Part shown: piece by piece, positions 4,891-5,646 of the stretch
Numbering within the stretch: the first letter of the stretch is position 1
Layout of the letters: each line of letters starts with the position of its first letter
Assembly: GCA_003491635.1 (NCBI GenBank)
Contig: DNCG01000063.1
Location: 1-5,646, forward strand
Direction: 5' to 3'
Source: Actinomycetota bacterium
GTDB taxonomy: Bacteria > Actinomycetota > Aquicultoria > Subteraquimicrobiales > UBA9087
Length of the DNA stretch: 5,646 nucleotides
Made by a program: the position numbers and the translations under genes
The notes under the pieces: generated by a model
Databases searched by the model: none
Told to the model about the DNA's origin: nothing
What the model saw: the letters and a program-made list of their open reading frames with translations, nothing else

Positions 4891-5646
4891 ATGGCAGTGA
4901 AGGAGAAGATAGCAGTGCTCATGGGCGGGCGTTCCCTCGAGAGGGAAGTCTCCCTGAAAAGTGGTCACAGGGTTTCCGAGGCCCTGAAGGAAAAAGGTCA
5001 CCCCATCATCCAGTTGGATATCGACGAGAGCATGGTGGACAACCTCAAGAGGGAAGCTCCCGATCTGGTCTACATCGCCCTTCATGGTAAATATGGGGAG
5101 GATGGGACCATCCAGGAGTTGCTGGAGATACTCGATATTCCCTACACCGGACCGGGGGTCTATTCGAGTATCGTCGGCTTCGACAAGGCCATCTCCAAAG
5201 AGATCTTCCAATTAGAAAGGGTACCCACACCCCCCTTCTATGCCCTCAGCCAAGGAGCCTTTAAGGAGATGGGGGCCTCCGGAGCCTTGGGCAACATCGT
5301 CAAAAAACTGGGCCTTCCCCTCATGGTCAAACCAGCCAGGCAGGGGTCTGCCTTGGGGATCAAATACGTTAAAACCGCCCAGGAGCTTCCGGGTGCTTTG
5401 ATCGGGGCCCTCAGCTATGACCACAAGGTGATCATCGAAAAATACATCGTGGGTACGGAGGTGGCCGTGAGTCTACTGGGAAATGATAATCCCACCCTCC
5501 TTCCCATCGTTGAAATCGTGCCCAAGAAGGAGTTCTTCGACTTCGAGGCCATGTACACCATGGGACAGACGGAGTACTTCGTACCGGCCAGATTATCGAA
5601 GGAAGTGACCCGAAAGGTGGAGGAAACCGCCCTCAAAGTCCACCAA
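4891..5646 (+). CDS. ddl: D-alanine--D-alanine ligase (3' end missing)
   Basis: The first 252 residues of an ATP-grasp D-Ala--D-Ala ligase, which joins two D-alanines in the cytoplasm for the peptidoglycan pentapeptide. The family landmarks appear in order: AVLMGGRSLEREVSLKSG (8-25, E17 matching E. coli DdlB Glu15), ALHGKYGEDGTIQELLE (63-79), IPYTGPGVYSS (83-93), the ATP-binding MVKPARQGSALGIKYV (145-160, S153 matching Ser150), IIEKYIVGTEVAVSLLG (181-197) and the omega loop FFDFEAMYTMGQTEYFVPA (215-233). Y222 matches DdlB Tyr216, the residue typical of D-Ala-D-Ala rather than VanA-type D-Ala-D-lactate ligases, so no vancomycin-resistance role is indicated. The second Ser of the usual GSS is Ala154. 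The magnesium-binding Asp/Glu/Asn residues lie beyond the window. The start may be the ATG at 4891 or the GTG at 4897; the GTG has the more usual Shine-Dalgarno spacing and an E. coli-like N-terminal length. It is probably the third gene of the T-box operon. Confidence 0.95.
   Translation, partial: MAVKEKIAVLMGGRSLEREVSLKSGHRVSEALKEKGHPIIQLDIDESMVDNLKREAPDLVYIALHGKYGEDGTIQELLEILDIPYTGPGVYSSIVGFDKAISKEIFQLERVPTPPFYALSQGAFKEMGASGALGNIVKKLGLPLMVKPARQGSALGIKYVKTAQELPGALIGALSYDHKVIIEKYIVGTEVAVSLLGNDNPTLLPIVEIVPKKEFFDFEAMYTMGQTEYFVPARLSKEVTRKVEETALKVHQ

Noticed and set aside
4891..5646. Vancomycin-resistance (VanA/VanB-type) ligase
   Set aside because: The omega loop keeps the Tyr (Y222) typical of D-Ala--D-Ala ligases, and no vanH, vanX or vanRS-like gene is visible.

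Overview
The window looks like part of a bacterial chromosome. It carries a peptidoglycan gene (D-alanine--D-alanine ligase), a class I transcriptional T-box leader and sigma70-type promoters. T-box leaders occur mainly in Firmicutes, Actinobacteria and Chloroflexi. Together with the PRC-barrel and YtxH-type proteins, the mildly GC-rich DNA, the many AGA/AGG arginine codons and the highly charged proteins, this suggests a deep-branching, perhaps thermophilic or subsurface Gram-positive-type bacterium. That placement is inference and weakly supported. No mobile element, CRISPR array, rRNA or tRNA gene was seen.

Left half (1-2285), minus strand, read right to left: a geranylgeranyl-reductase-family FAD oxidoreductase (2285-1239), a small YtxH-type membrane-anchored coiled-coil protein (1178-798), an intrinsic terminator (about 781-737), and a PRC-barrel protein (728-1, 3' end outside the window). 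The YtxH gene has its own promoter overlapping the reductase stop codon, with a perfect 14-bp palindrome just upstream of the -35 box.

Centre (2286-2640): a divergent control region. A near-consensus promoter (TTGACA-17-TATGAT) fires rightwards into an about 250-nt T-box leader ending in an intrinsic terminator. A TATAAT element on the other strand overlaps its -10 box and probably serves the reductase. The specifier-loop register reads GCC, an alanine codon, and the T-box variable base (U) fits a tRNA with discriminator A, as tRNA-Ala has.

Right half (2641-5646), plus strand: a LysN-like PLP aminotransferase, a PhzF-family protein whose start overlaps the aminotransferase end by 20 bases, and after 77 bases D-Ala--D-Ala ligase (3' end outside the window). 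The layout reads as an alanine-starvation-controlled operon leading towards D-Ala-D-Ala: the aminotransferase may make L-alanine and the ligase joins D-alanine. The PhzF-family protein in between has Lys where PhzF has its catalytic Glu45 and contains no cysteine, so its job is open. This operon, with a tRNA-Ala sensor ahead of cell-wall precursor genes, is the most interesting part of the window.
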